The notes beneath the pieces are model-generated. The model searched no databases, was not told the origin of the DNA, and worked only from the letters and a program-made list of their open reading frames with translations. Below, one piece after another: positions 51,006 to 59,119 of a DNA stretch of 64,000 nt. Source of the DNA: G963677085 sp963677085 (lineage in GTDB: Bacteria; Planctomycetota; Planctomycetia; Pirellulales; Thermoguttaceae); NCBI GenBank assembly GCA_963677085.2, contig CAXXFH010000006.1:186001-250000 (forward strand). The letters are read 5' to 3'. Positions within the stretch are counted from its first letter, which is position 1, and each line of letters opens with the position of its first letter. The translations under genes and the position numbers were made by a program.

Positions 51006-51698
51006 TCAGCCCCAGCGGTCTTCCGGGCGTTGGAGGATTTCGTTGATGACGATCGCCTGGCGGATGTTTTGGGCGTTGGCGAACAACGCGGCCAGACCGG
51101 CGGCTGCCGTTTTCGGCATGCCGTCGACGGCGTCCTCCAACTCAGAAACCTTAACGACCGGCGTCGGGGCTTCGGCAGTTTCTCCTCGCTGGCGCTGCAG
51201 ACGACTGACGTCGCCGGAGAACTTCTGTCGCAGATGTTGTTCCACCTCCTGATCGGCCTGGGACACGCGACCGCCGAGTTCCGCACTGCTCTTGGCGAAC
51301 TTGCTGGGGTCGAGGTGTTGCTGGACTTCCCGCTCGACGCGGCCACCCACGGCTGGCTCCTCAACGATGACCGCCTCGACGGCCTCGACTTGGGAGCGCC
51401 GTGGACGTTGTGGCGGCCGTTGCGGTTTGCGGGCGCCCGGTTGCTGGCCGCGGACGGCCGGGCCTTGCTCGCCCTTGCGCTGGGCCGCTTCACGTAGAAA
51501 GGCACCGATCTCGTCTTCCATCTCGACCCGGGCGCCGCGCGGTTGCTGCGGGCGGTTGCCGCCGACACGTTTGGCCGGCTTGTCTTTCGACATCGAGCTG
51601 ATAATTTGCCCGATCGCTGGGATCACGATGAACAGAATGAAGACGATGATCCCGATCCAGTCTTCGACACCAGCCCAAAGCGGCTCGAAGGTGGTCAT
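51006..51698 (-). CDS. Membrane-anchored Pro/Arg-rich protein in flotillin operon
   Basis: The 230-residue protein has one N-terminal membrane helix (about 15-35, IGIIVFILFIVIPAIGQII) and a long cytoplasmic Arg/Pro/Gln-rich region (about 40-115). A helical C-terminal part follows (KVSELEDAVDGMPKTAAAGL, NIRQAIVINEILQRP). Its ATG overlaps the stop of the flotillin gene by 4 bases, so the two are tightly coupled. The final LFANAQNIRQAIVINEILQRP pattern recurs in planctomycete proteins next to flotillin as I recall. Function is unknown, possibly membrane-domain organisation. Confidence 0.72.
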   Translation of the reverse strand: MTTFEPLWAGVEDWIGIIVFILFIVIPAIGQIISSMSKDKPAKRVGGNRPQQPRGARVEMEDEIGAFLREAAQRKGEQGPAVRGQQPGARKPQRPPQRPRRSQVEAVEAVIVEEPAVGGRVEREVQQHLDPSKFAKSSAELGGRVSQADQEVEQHLRQKFSGDVSRLQRQRGETAEAPTPVVKVSELEDAVDGMPKTAAAGLAALFANAQNIRQAIVINEILQRPEDRWG

Positions 51699-52756
51699 GC
51701 GCTGCTACCTCCGCTGTTGGTAGACGAACCCACGCCGGCTTTGGCGATCGAGGTGCGCATGTCGGTGTCGGCGCGGATGTTTCGCAGTTTGTAGTAATCG
51801 ATAATCCCGAGCGTTCCTTCGCGGAAGGCCTGAGAGATGGCCTTGGGCACTTCAGCTTCGGCCTCGACGACCTTCGCCCGGCTTTCCTCGATCTGCGCGA
51901 TCATTTCCTGTTCTTCGGCCACGGCCATGGACCGACGCCCTTCGGCCTGAGCCCGGAACACGCGCAAGTCGGCTTCGGCCTGATCGGCTTGCAGGCGGGC
52001 GCCGATGTTCTCGCCGACGTCGACGTCGGCGATGTCGATCGAAACGATCTCGAAGGCTGTTTGCGAGTCGAGACGTCGGGCGAGCACGGTTTTGGAGATG
52101 CGGTCGGGGTTCTCGAGCACCTCGCCGTGATTTTGGGCCGAACCGATCGCACTGACGATACCTTCACCCACCCGGGCGACGATCGTTTCCTCGGTGGCTC
52201 CACCAATCAATTGTTGAAGGTTGGCTCGCACGGTCACTCGGGCTTTCACCTTCAATTGGATGCCGTTTTGGGCGACGCCGTCGAGCGACTCGCGGCCAGC
52301 GCCGCGCGCAGGGCAGTCGATCACCTTGGGGTAAACGCTCGTTTGCACCGCTTCCAGCACGTTACGGCCGGCCAGGTCGATGGCAGCAGCCAGCTTGAAG
52401 TCGAGGTCGAACAGCTTGGCCTTGCTGGCGGCGATAATCGCTCGGATTACCAGCGGGACATTTCCCCCGGCCAGGTAATGAGCCTCCAACGCCTTGGTCG
52501 TTAAGCCCGTCTCGTCGCCCAAGCCGGCCTGCACCGCCATGATCTTGCCGCGCACGATCACCCGCGGGTCGACCTTGCGGAATCGCATGCCCAAGAGATC
52601 GAGTATCCCGATGCCCGCCCCCGTGGTCTTCGACTGAATCCACAGCCGGAAATATTGGGTGAAGACTGCCAGGACGATTACGCCAATGAACAGGCCGATG
52701 GCGATGACCACGATCGTAACGATCGTGGTGGCGTCTCCCTGAGCCAGCAGAGTCAT
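51695..52756 (-). CDS. floA: Flotillin-like SPFH protein (FloA type)
   Basis: GGAGG lies 5 bases before the ATG at 52756. The 353-residue protein has an N-terminal membrane segment (about 12-38), the conserved LWIQSKTTGAGIGILDLLGM region of FloA/YqfA, the SPFH domain (about 55-240; VIDCPARGAGRESLDGVAQNG), and an Ala/Glu-rich coiled-coil region (about 240-310). Flotillins scaffold functional membrane microdomains. The upstream partners are two NfeD-family genes, the usual stomatin/flotillin-NfeD arrangement. Confidence 0.93.
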   Translation of the reverse strand: MTLLAQGDATTIVTIVVIAIGLFIGVIVLAVFTQYFRLWIQSKTTGAGIGILDLLGMRFRKVDPRVIVRGKIMAVQAGLGDETGLTTKALEAHYLAGGNVPLVIRAIIAASKAKLFDLDFKLAAAIDLAGRNVLEAVQTSVYPKVIDCPARGAGRESLDGVAQNGIQLKVKARVTVRANLQQLIGGATEETIVARVGEGIVSAIGSAQNHGEVLENPDRISKTVLARRLDSQTAFEIVSIDIADVDVGENIGARLQADQAEADLRVFRAQAEGRRSMAVAEEQEMIAQIEESRAKVVEAEAEVPKAISQAFREGTLGIIDYYKLRNIRADTDMRTSIAKAGVGSSTNSGGSSA

Positions 52757-52874
52757 GGGTTCCTCCGTGTTGCCGAAAATGAAACGGTTGCCGAGATGAA
52801 GATGAAACTGTGCCGAAATGAAGCGGTTACCGAATGTCGCCATACGGGTAATCCGGGGGGATCCAGCCGCATGT

Positions 52875-53471
52875 TTATGCCGTGGGCCCCGGATTGTCAA
52901 CCGGGGGTTCGTCGAACGGGTCGGCGGCGATCTGCTCAATCGGCCGTCGCAGGGGGTCTTGGGCTTCGGGCTGAGGCGGTTCTTCGTCGGTCGGCCGGAC
53001 TACCACCCGATTGGCGCGAACTTCGATGATTCGCACGGCCTGACCTTCTTCCAGAGGCATGCCTTCGGAAATCGCGTCGACCGTGCGACCGTCGATCACG
53101 ATAGCCCCGGCCGGCAGCATTTTACACTTGGTCACCGCCACCCGACCCACGTAGCTTTTCAGCCGTTGCACACGTTGTTCGCTGGGCAACACATCGCGGC
53201 TGGAGGGTGCCATGAGGAGGACTTTTCGCCCGATCGCCGTGTGTGGCCAGACCTTGAAAGCCACGACAATTAATACGGGGATTCCCACAATGGCCACACC
53301 TAGGATGCTCATCCCCCACCCGGGCCCCTGGCGAAAGCCCATGATCACGGCCGCGATAATCGAGCTGACGGCCAAAAAGCCCAGGATTCCGGCCGAGGGA
53401 AAGAACACCTCGAGCACGGCCAATCCCATCCCCAGCGCTAGCAGCAGGATGGCCCAAACCCAGGGGTCCAT
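52875..53471 (-). CDS. Short NfeD-like membrane protein
   Basis: The start at 53471 follows GGAG and opens MDPWVWAILLLALGMGLAVLE. The 198-residue protein has about three membrane helices (residues 4-90) and a C-terminal OB-fold domain of NfeD type (about 110-175, YVGRVAVTKCKMLPAGAIVI, VRIIEVRANRVVVRP). It ends in a Pro-rich acidic tail. The OB-fold in this family binds or recruits SPFH proteins. The flotillin gene is the next one downstream on the same strand, supporting that pairing. Confidence 0.85.
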   Translation of the reverse strand: MDPWVWAILLLALGMGLAVLEVFFPSAGILGFLAVSSIIAAVIMGFRQGPGWGMSILGVAIVGIPVLIVVAFKVWPHTAIGRKVLLMAPSSRDVLPSEQRVQRLKSYVGRVAVTKCKMLPAGAIVIDGRTVDAISEGMPLEEGQAVRIIEVRANRVVVRPTDEEPPQPEAQDPLRRPIEQIAADPFDEPPVDNPGPTA

Positions 53472-53625
53472 GGTGTCGCTCCGTCGAGGTCTGTGGATCG
53501 CTGACACCCCCCGGTCGGCCGAATCGAGCCGGTGCGGTGTCGAAACCAAAATCGCCATGTTGGTTACCGCTCCATTCTATGCCCGGTCGGCAACCTGCGA
53601 AAGTGGCTGACGAAATGACGGGTTG

Positions 53626-53653
53626 GGTGCTACTGGCTGCTTGTCAGCCAGTG
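53626..53653. repeat. Single arm of a paired palindrome repeat
   Basis: GGTGCTACTGGCTGCTTGTC plus GCCAGTG is one arm of the family seen at 28992-29070. No matching second arm is present, so this is a degraded or half copy, lying between the two NfeD genes. Confidence 0.6.
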
Positions 53654-53702
53654 CCGAACACGGCCTGGCTATCCCGACTCGCAATTTCGTCGTTGTGGTC
53701 GC

Positions 53703-55943
53703 CTACACGGTCCGCACGAGTACCCGATTGCCGTGGACCTCGACCACTTCGATGGGCGTGCCGCGGGCGACGACCTCGCCGTCGGAGATCACGTCGATCA
53801 GCACGTCGCCGAATCGGGCCTTGCCGCTGGGGGTGAGTTGCGTGGTCGTGGTTCCCCGCTGCCCGACTAATTCGTCGAGGTAGACCAGCGACTCGCGCCG
53901 TGCGATCACTTGGGCCTCTTCGCCCTCGGGCGGAGCGAGGTACATCCGGTTGATGATTGGTGCCTTCGGCAGCCAATGCCGCAGCAGGATGCCGGCCAGC
54001 ACAATTCCCAACGCCGCACCGGCCATGCCAAGCAACGATTGCTGTAACTGGGCCAGTTGATAGGCGTTGCGCGGCAAAACAAACGTTTGGCTGGCCAAAA
54101 TCAACGAGGCTAGCACCAGGAACCCGCCGCCGAGGCCAAATACCCCGAAGCCGGGCAATACGAACACCTCCAGCAGCAGGCAACTTATGCCCGACAGAAA
54201 CAGGATAATCTCCAACCAACCGGCCGTTCCACCGAGGTAGTGTGCCCAGAAGAAGAGCAGAAAGCAGATCGTGGCCACGAAACCGCCGACCCCGATGCCG
54301 GGCACGTTGAGTTCGAAATACAGGGCCACAAACGCAATGGTTAGCAACAACGCGGCCGCTCCGGGCGAAGCGAGCGCGTCGACCAGCACGTCGGCCCAAC
54401 TGGGTTCCAGCGGCTTCAGATCGTCTTTCACATTGTACAGGTCGCGGAACTCGGTAAAACTCTCAACCGTGGCAGCCGCCAGCCCATCGGCCACGGCCCG
54501 CTCGCCGTCGACCTGAAACGGCTGGCCGGGCGTGGTCACTTGCTGCCCTTTTTGCCATCGAGGAGCCTTCGGATCCAAAACGGCGAGTTCCGCGTTGCGC
54601 TGCTCGAGTTCCTCCTCGCAGAAGTAGGCGGTCTGACTCAACTGAGAGCACTCGAACACCTCCAAATCCGGATCGACCATGGCAGCCACCAACGACCACG
54701 AGCGATGTTGCCAGGGGCTGTTCGGGGCGCGAATCGCCTCGACGGCGTATTTCACATCGTCGCGCGACAGGGCATAGGCCCCCGACCCACCCAACTCGGC
54801 CGCCGGATGCATCACCACGTCGTCGCACGCCAGCGCGATCAAGGCCGCGTCGGAAAGGGCCTGGTTGGGAATGTAGGCCACCGTGCGCACCCGGCCCGGG
54901 TCGAGCGCTCGGAGAACCTCGGCAAACACAATGCTATCGGCCGGCGAGCCGCCGGGGCTGTCGATCCAAAGGCAAACAAAGTTGGCCTCGTTGACGCGAA
55001 CTTCTTCTTCGATAATCCGCTGGGCCTGACTGACTTTCTCGCCGTCGATCGGACCCTTCAGGTCGACGCGAATCGGGCGCCAGTCGGCAAACATCGAAGG
55101 GTCTTCCTGGATCGCTTTCGCCGGCAAGTCGAGCATGTTGGCCACATCGTCACGCGATCGGGCCAAGGCGGCGACAAACCCCAACTTCCGCGCCTCTTGC
55201 CCCGTCAGCTCGCCCGGCTGGCCGCCGACCAATTCAGTCAGCGGGGTCTTCGATTGAATCGTCCGCTTTTCGGCCAACTCGTCCAGGCCGTTGGCGTCGA
55301 CGTATTCGGTGCTGATTTCGGTTTGCACTTGGTAAACCGTGTAAGTCGGGTCGAGCAGCCAAAGGGCGACCTCGGCCGGGACCGTCTTTCGGCGATTGGC
55401 GATCTCTTTGTAGGCACTTCGCTCGGTACTGCCGACGCTGCCCGGCTCGGCGGCGATGGGGCCCAGGACGGCCTCCGGGGCCATGAAAATCTCGTCGCAG
55501 GCCAAAGCCACCAGCACCGCATGACCGGTGAGCGATTTGGGGATGTAAGCCACCGTTAACGCTTGGTTCAAGTCGCGGCTCGTGAGATAGCCTGCCAGGC
55601 CATAGGCGTCGCTGAATTTGGTTTGTCCGGCGAAATCTTTTCCTTGGTCGTCCGGCGTTTCGAACTGAAAGATCAGTACCGGCCGGGCGTGTTCTTCGAC
55701 GGCCCGGCGGAGCGACCGTTCGACGAAGCGTTCGACGCGGTCGGCCGTCTTGCGGTTGATCGGCAGGGTAATGCGGATGGTCGATCCCGCCCGCTCCACC
55801 GCCGGAGCGGCTTTTTCGACTTTTTCTTCCTGCGCCCCCGCCTGGCCCCACGGCGCAACGAGGCAAGCAACGGCAAGGATTGCGGCCGTCGCTAACCATC
55901 GGCCAACAATGGGCCGCAGCGGTGGCAGGACTGGACGTGTCAT
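53703..55943 (-). CDS. Long NfeD-family protein with two ClpP-like domains
   Basis: The 746-residue protein starts with a signal peptide or membrane helix (about 15-38). It has two tandem ClpP/S49-like domains (about 55-260 and 290-480), four or more membrane helices (about 525-665), and a C-terminal NfeD OB-fold (about 690-745). In the second domain S364 (NQALSDAALIALACDD) lines up with the catalytic Ser of NfeD proteases. In the first, the same position is G140 (KSLTGHAVLVALACDE), so that domain looks inactive. It heads an operon with short NfeD, flotillin and a membrane protein, a likely membrane quality-control unit. Confidence 0.85.
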   Translation of the reverse strand: MTRPVLPPLRPIVGRWLATAAILAVACLVAPWGQAGAQEEKVEKAAPAVERAGSTIRITLPINRKTADRVERFVERSLRRAVEEHARPVLIFQFETPDDQGKDFAGQTKFSDAYGLAGYLTSRDLNQALTVAYIPKSLTGHAVLVALACDEIFMAPEAVLGPIAAEPGSVGSTERSAYKEIANRRKTVPAEVALWLLDPTYTVYQVQTEISTEYVDANGLDELAEKRTIQSKTPLTELVGGQPGELTGQEARKLGFVAALARSRDDVANMLDLPAKAIQEDPSMFADWRPIRVDLKGPIDGEKVSQAQRIIEEEVRVNEANFVCLWIDSPGGSPADSIVFAEVLRALDPGRVRTVAYIPNQALSDAALIALACDDVVMHPAAELGGSGAYALSRDDVKYAVEAIRAPNSPWQHRSWSLVAAMVDPDLEVFECSQLSQTAYFCEEELEQRNAELAVLDPKAPRWQKGQQVTTPGQPFQVDGERAVADGLAAATVESFTEFRDLYNVKDDLKPLEPSWADVLVDALASPGAAALLLTIAFVALYFELNVPGIGVGGFVATICFLLFFWAHYLGGTAGWLEIILFLSGISCLLLEVFVLPGFGVFGLGGGFLVLASLILASQTFVLPRNAYQLAQLQQSLLGMAGAALGIVLAGILLRHWLPKAPIINRMYLAPPEGEEAQVIARRESLVYLDELVGQRGTTTTQLTPSGKARFGDVLIDVISDGEVVARGTPIEVVEVHGNRVLVRTV

Positions 55944-56405
55944 TGAATTGATGCCCCGGAGATTAGAGATAGTGGCGCCTGAATTATAGGCCCTCGATGC
56001 CGACCGTCAATTCAACCTGCGGTCGGGTAAAGGCGGTGGACGGTCGACGCAAGTTGTTTTCGGAAAACCCTTTGCGTCGGGTGTCGCTGCCGAAAGGCAG
56101 CGAAGAGAGTGCCGGTGGTTCTGCCCAGTACCGAGTTGGGCGTTGGGTTGTGCTGTCGTGATAAGCGGGCAGACGGTGAAGCGACGATTCGTCTTCCAAT
56201 TACGCCGTGCTGGTAAAGCTCGCCTCCTCGGCGATTCCAGGAAAATAAAGCCGACGATGTCCGTCAATACCCATACCAAGTCATTCTTTGAAAAACTACC
56301 TCTCCTGGGAAGAAAGTTTTTTTAAGATAGCTGATACGCGGTGTTAGGATCACAAAAGGTGCTATCGCGTAACCAGGAATCCTATAATGGAGGCATTGCG
56401 ACGCC
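55944..56405. other. Divergent gap upstream of NfeD and FRG genes
   Basis: About 460 bases. The right half (about 56230-56400) is more AT-rich than the surroundings. A TATAAT at 56383-56388 is followed by GGAGG at 56389-56393, 12 bases before the FRG ATG. The overlap of the two makes a promoter reading doubtful. No repeat family is seen. Confidence 0.4.
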
Positions 56406-57263
56406 ATGGAGACAAATTTTGCCGAGTATGTGGAGCCAATCAACCTGGATTCGTGGTCGGAATTCAAATCGCGAGTTGACTCATTCAAGCTCGAATGGAT
56501 TTATAGGGGCCAAGCCGATGCTTCCTGGGGTCTTGCAAGTTCTCTGGAACGCTCCTCACTTGACGTTGATCATAATGTCGAGCGTGCTCTGATTGCTGAG
56601 TATCGAAAGGCAATCCGTTCCTTCCCCGGCTTTGGCGAATTGCCGAATTCCAATCTTGAGTGGCTATCTCTGCTCCAGCATCATGGCACTCCAACTCGGC
56701 TCATCGACTTTACAGAATCACCATATATCGCTGCCTATTTTGCCTTTCAAGAGGAAAGAGTCAAACATTCCGAATCCGTGGCGATTTGGTGTGTGGATCG
56801 CGGCCGTTTCTCTCAAGCCGCGCTGTATTATCTAAACACACCAAACGAGTCCATTAGCACTGGGCGAAATCCGTATCTTTTCTCTGAACGCGTGTTCGAT
56901 GAGTTATTCGAACGCGGTGGTCTAGACTGTGTCATGCCGTTTGACCCAGCGCCAGCGAATCAACGCCAGCTCATACAGCAATCTGTGTTCGTCGCAGCAA
57001 TGAATCCCGAAAAGCGTCTTGCAGAGCAGCTGGCATTTCTTGATTATCAGGGGGAACGGATAATCAACAAGGTCACTATTCCAAGCACCGAACGCAATAT
57101 AGCTTTGAGGGATCTCATGCGGATGAACGTGACTCATGCAACGTTGTTTCCCGGAATTGACGGGTTTGCCCGTGCGCTGAACCTGAAATACACTACGCTG
57201 GCAACCGTCGGGGAAATCGGAACGTGGATTCGGGAGCTGTTGCGAGATGGATTCGTGATGTAG
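56406..57263 (+). CDS. FRG-domain protein
   Basis: The 285-residue protein matches FRG-domain proteins: WIYRGQADASW (30-40; the F/Y-R-G motif) and LLQHHGTPTRLIDFTESPYIAAYFA (in pieces: QHHGTPTRLIDFT at about 92-104). Length is about that of stand-alone members. Biochemical function of FRG is not established. Some family members occur in mobile or defence contexts, which is only suggestive here. Base composition of this gene looks more AT-rich than its neighbours, hinting at transfer. No toxin, nuclease or partner gene is adjacent. Confidence 0.8.
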   Translation: METNFAEYVEPINLDSWSEFKSRVDSFKLEWIYRGQADASWGLASSLERSSLDVDHNVERALIAEYRKAIRSFPGFGELPNSNLEWLSLLQHHGTPTRLIDFTESPYIAAYFAFQEERVKHSESVAIWCVDRGRFSQAALYYLNTPNESISTGRNPYLFSERVFDELFERGGLDCVMPFDPAPANQRQLIQQSVFVAAMNPEKRLAEQLAFLDYQGERIINKVTIPSTERNIALRDLMRMNVTHATLFPGIDGFARALNLKYTTLATVGEIGTWIRELLRDGFVM

Positions 57264-57343
57264 GATGATTGCCTTGGCTCAGCTTGTGTAATCCGACAGG
57301 TTGTCACGGTGGAGGGGTTTTTCTCCGGGGTATTTTATTGCAG

Positions 57344-57391
57344 CGCAATCCCCTCACCCCCGGCCCCTCTCTCCAAGGGGCGAGGGGTGAA
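57344..57391. repeat. GC-rich dispersed repeat (CCCTCACCCCCGGCCCC unit)
   Basis: This 48-base unit is nearly identical to the reverse complement of 44591-44640. It lies between the FRG gene and the convergent ybaK-like gene. Confidence 0.75.
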
Positions 57392-57397
57392 AGACCC

Positions 57398-57871
57398 TTA
57401 GTCCGCTCGTACGATTGTCCCCAGCGTCGCCCGGGTGGCGCGGAGGTAGTCGGCCGGGGCTAGCACGAGTTGGGTGCCGCGCACACCGGCCGAGACGGCG
57501 ATTCGGTCGTGCTGCTGGATCTGCTCGTCGACGTACACTGGGTAGTCTTTTTTGGCGGCCAGGGCGGTCACGCCACCGCGGATGTAACCGGTCAACGGCT
57601 GCACCTCCTTCAGGGCTACCATTTCCACTTTGCGGTTATTCGACACGCGAGCCAATGCCTTGAGATCCACTTCGGCGTTGCCTGCCACCACGGCAAAAAG
57701 CACCCCGTGGCGATCGCCTCGGGCGGCCAACGTTTTGAAGACTTGCTCGATCGGTATCTCGATCAGCGCAGCGATTTTCTCCGCCCCCAGGTCGTTCGGG
57801 TCGACTGGGTACTCGCGCAGTTCGTAGTCGATCTTCAGGCGGTCAAGAATACGGGCGGCGTTGGTTTTCAT
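57398..57871 (-). CDS. ybaK: YbaK/EbsC-type aminoacyl-tRNA deacylase
   Basis: The 157-residue protein fits the YbaK family, which hydrolyses mischarged Cys-tRNA(Pro) and Cys-tRNA(Cys). Segments are TNAARILDRLKIDYELREY, VFKTLAARGDRHGVLFAVV, AEVDLKALARVSNNRKVEM (the conserved N-terminal Lys region follows) and GYIRGGVTALAAKKDYPVYVD with the GGVxP-like turn. Length is standard. It is 15 bases downstream of the aldo/keto reductase gene and on the same strand, so the two are probably co-transcribed. Confidence 0.92.
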   Translation of the reverse strand: MKTNAARILDRLKIDYELREYPVDPNDLGAEKIAALIEIPIEQVFKTLAARGDRHGVLFAVVAGNAEVDLKALARVSNNRKVEMVALKEVQPLTGYIRGGVTALAAKKDYPVYVDEQIQQHDRIAVSAGVRGTQLVLAPADYLRATRATLGTIVRAD

Positions 57872-57886
57872 GGATGCGGATCCTTC

Positions 57887-58870
57887 TCAATCAAACCCCC
57901 GCACGGCGTGTGGCTGGTAGGGGGCTTCGAGCTTGGCGATTTCTTCGTCGTTGAGGGTCACGTCGACGGCGGCCAGCGACGATTCGAGATGTTCGAGCTT
58001 CGTCGCCCCGACGATCGGTGCCGCCACGGCCGGTCGGCTCAGCAACCACGCCAGGGCGACCTGAGCCGAGGGTATTCCGCGCCGTGCGGCCACGTCCTGG
58101 CAGGCCTGCATCACGGCGGCGTCGCTCGGGTGGTCGTAGAGGCGTCGGGCGAAGTCGTCGCTCTCGGCGCGCTTGGTTGACGACTTGTCGTCGGGCGTCG
58201 TGCGCCCGCCGGCCAACAGACCGCGAGCCAGCGGCGACCAGGGCACGGCCGAAATGTCCTCGGCCTCGCACAACGGCATCATTTCGCGCTCTTCTTCGCG
58301 GTAGACGAGGTTGTAGTGGTTTTGCATGGCAACGAAACGCGACAGACCGCGGTGGTCGGCGATCGACAGCGCCTGGGCGAATTGCCAGGCTGCACACGAG
58401 CTGGCGCCCAGGTAACGAACCTTGCCCTGTTGAACGAGCAGATCGAGCCCGGCGAGCATTTCGTCGATCGGCACCAGCGGGTCGAAGCGATGCACATAGT
58501 AGAGGTCGATCGCGTCGACGGCCAACCGTCGCAAACTGGCCTCGCACGCTTGTTGCACGTGTTTGCGGGAAAGCCCCTTCATGTTCGGGCCATCGCCCAT
58601 CTTGAAGAAGACCTTGGTGGCGATGACCGTCTCTTCCAGGTTGGCGTAGCGGCGCAGGGCCCGGCCGGTGACTTCCTCGCTCGTGCCCAGCGAGTACATG
58701 TCGGCCGTGTCGAAGAAGTTGATGCCTCGTTCGACGGCCGTGCGGAAGAAGGGCTGGGCGGCTTCTTCGTCGAGAATCCAGGGGCGCCAGGCGGGATCGC
58801 CGTAGGTCATGCAACCGAGGCAAATACGGGAAACGGTCACGCCGGTTCGGCCTAACGTGGTGTATTTCAT
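57887..58870 (-). CDS. Aldo/keto reductase
   Basis: The start at 58870 gives 327 residues, the family norm. The catalytic tetrad is D54, Y59 (FDTADMYSLG), K86 (VIATKVFFKM) and the His of YYVHRFDP. The NADPH-binding end IVGATKLEHLESSLAAVDV is present. MTYGDPAW and the longer loops resemble YajO/Gcy-like oxidoreductases. The substrate is unknown. The ybaK-like gene follows directly. Confidence 0.92.
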   Translation of the reverse strand: MKYTTLGRTGVTVSRICLGCMTYGDPAWRPWILDEEAAQPFFRTAVERGINFFDTADMYSLGTSEEVTGRALRRYANLEETVIATKVFFKMGDGPNMKGLSRKHVQQACEASLRRLAVDAIDLYYVHRFDPLVPIDEMLAGLDLLVQQGKVRYLGASSCAAWQFAQALSIADHRGLSRFVAMQNHYNLVYREEEREMMPLCEAEDISAVPWSPLARGLLAGGRTTPDDKSSTKRAESDDFARRLYDHPSDAAVMQACQDVAARRGIPSAQVALAWLLSRPAVAAPIVGATKLEHLESSLAAVDVTLNDEEIAKLEAPYQPHAVRGFD

Positions 58871-59119
58871 GGCTTGTATCTCGGGAAATGGACTCGGATT
58901 GACGGATTCGCCAAGGTCCACGTGTACTCGCCCGGCGGCGTTTTGACAACCGGGGGAGTTTTTTCTTTTGGTACAAAATGTGCCATTCGCTCGTGGAAAT
59001 GTTAGATTGACGGCGACGCCTACCCGGAGGCTCCTGGGCCGCGTCCGGAGTCTTCAGATCGTACCTACCTATCGTCACTGTCTCAGCGATTTCGGCGAAT
59101 CATGTTTCAGGAGGTCACG

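Noticed and set aside
56383..56388. TATAAT before the FRG gene as a -10 box
   Set aside because: It overlaps the GGAGG ribosome binding site and has no convincing -35 element at the right distance.
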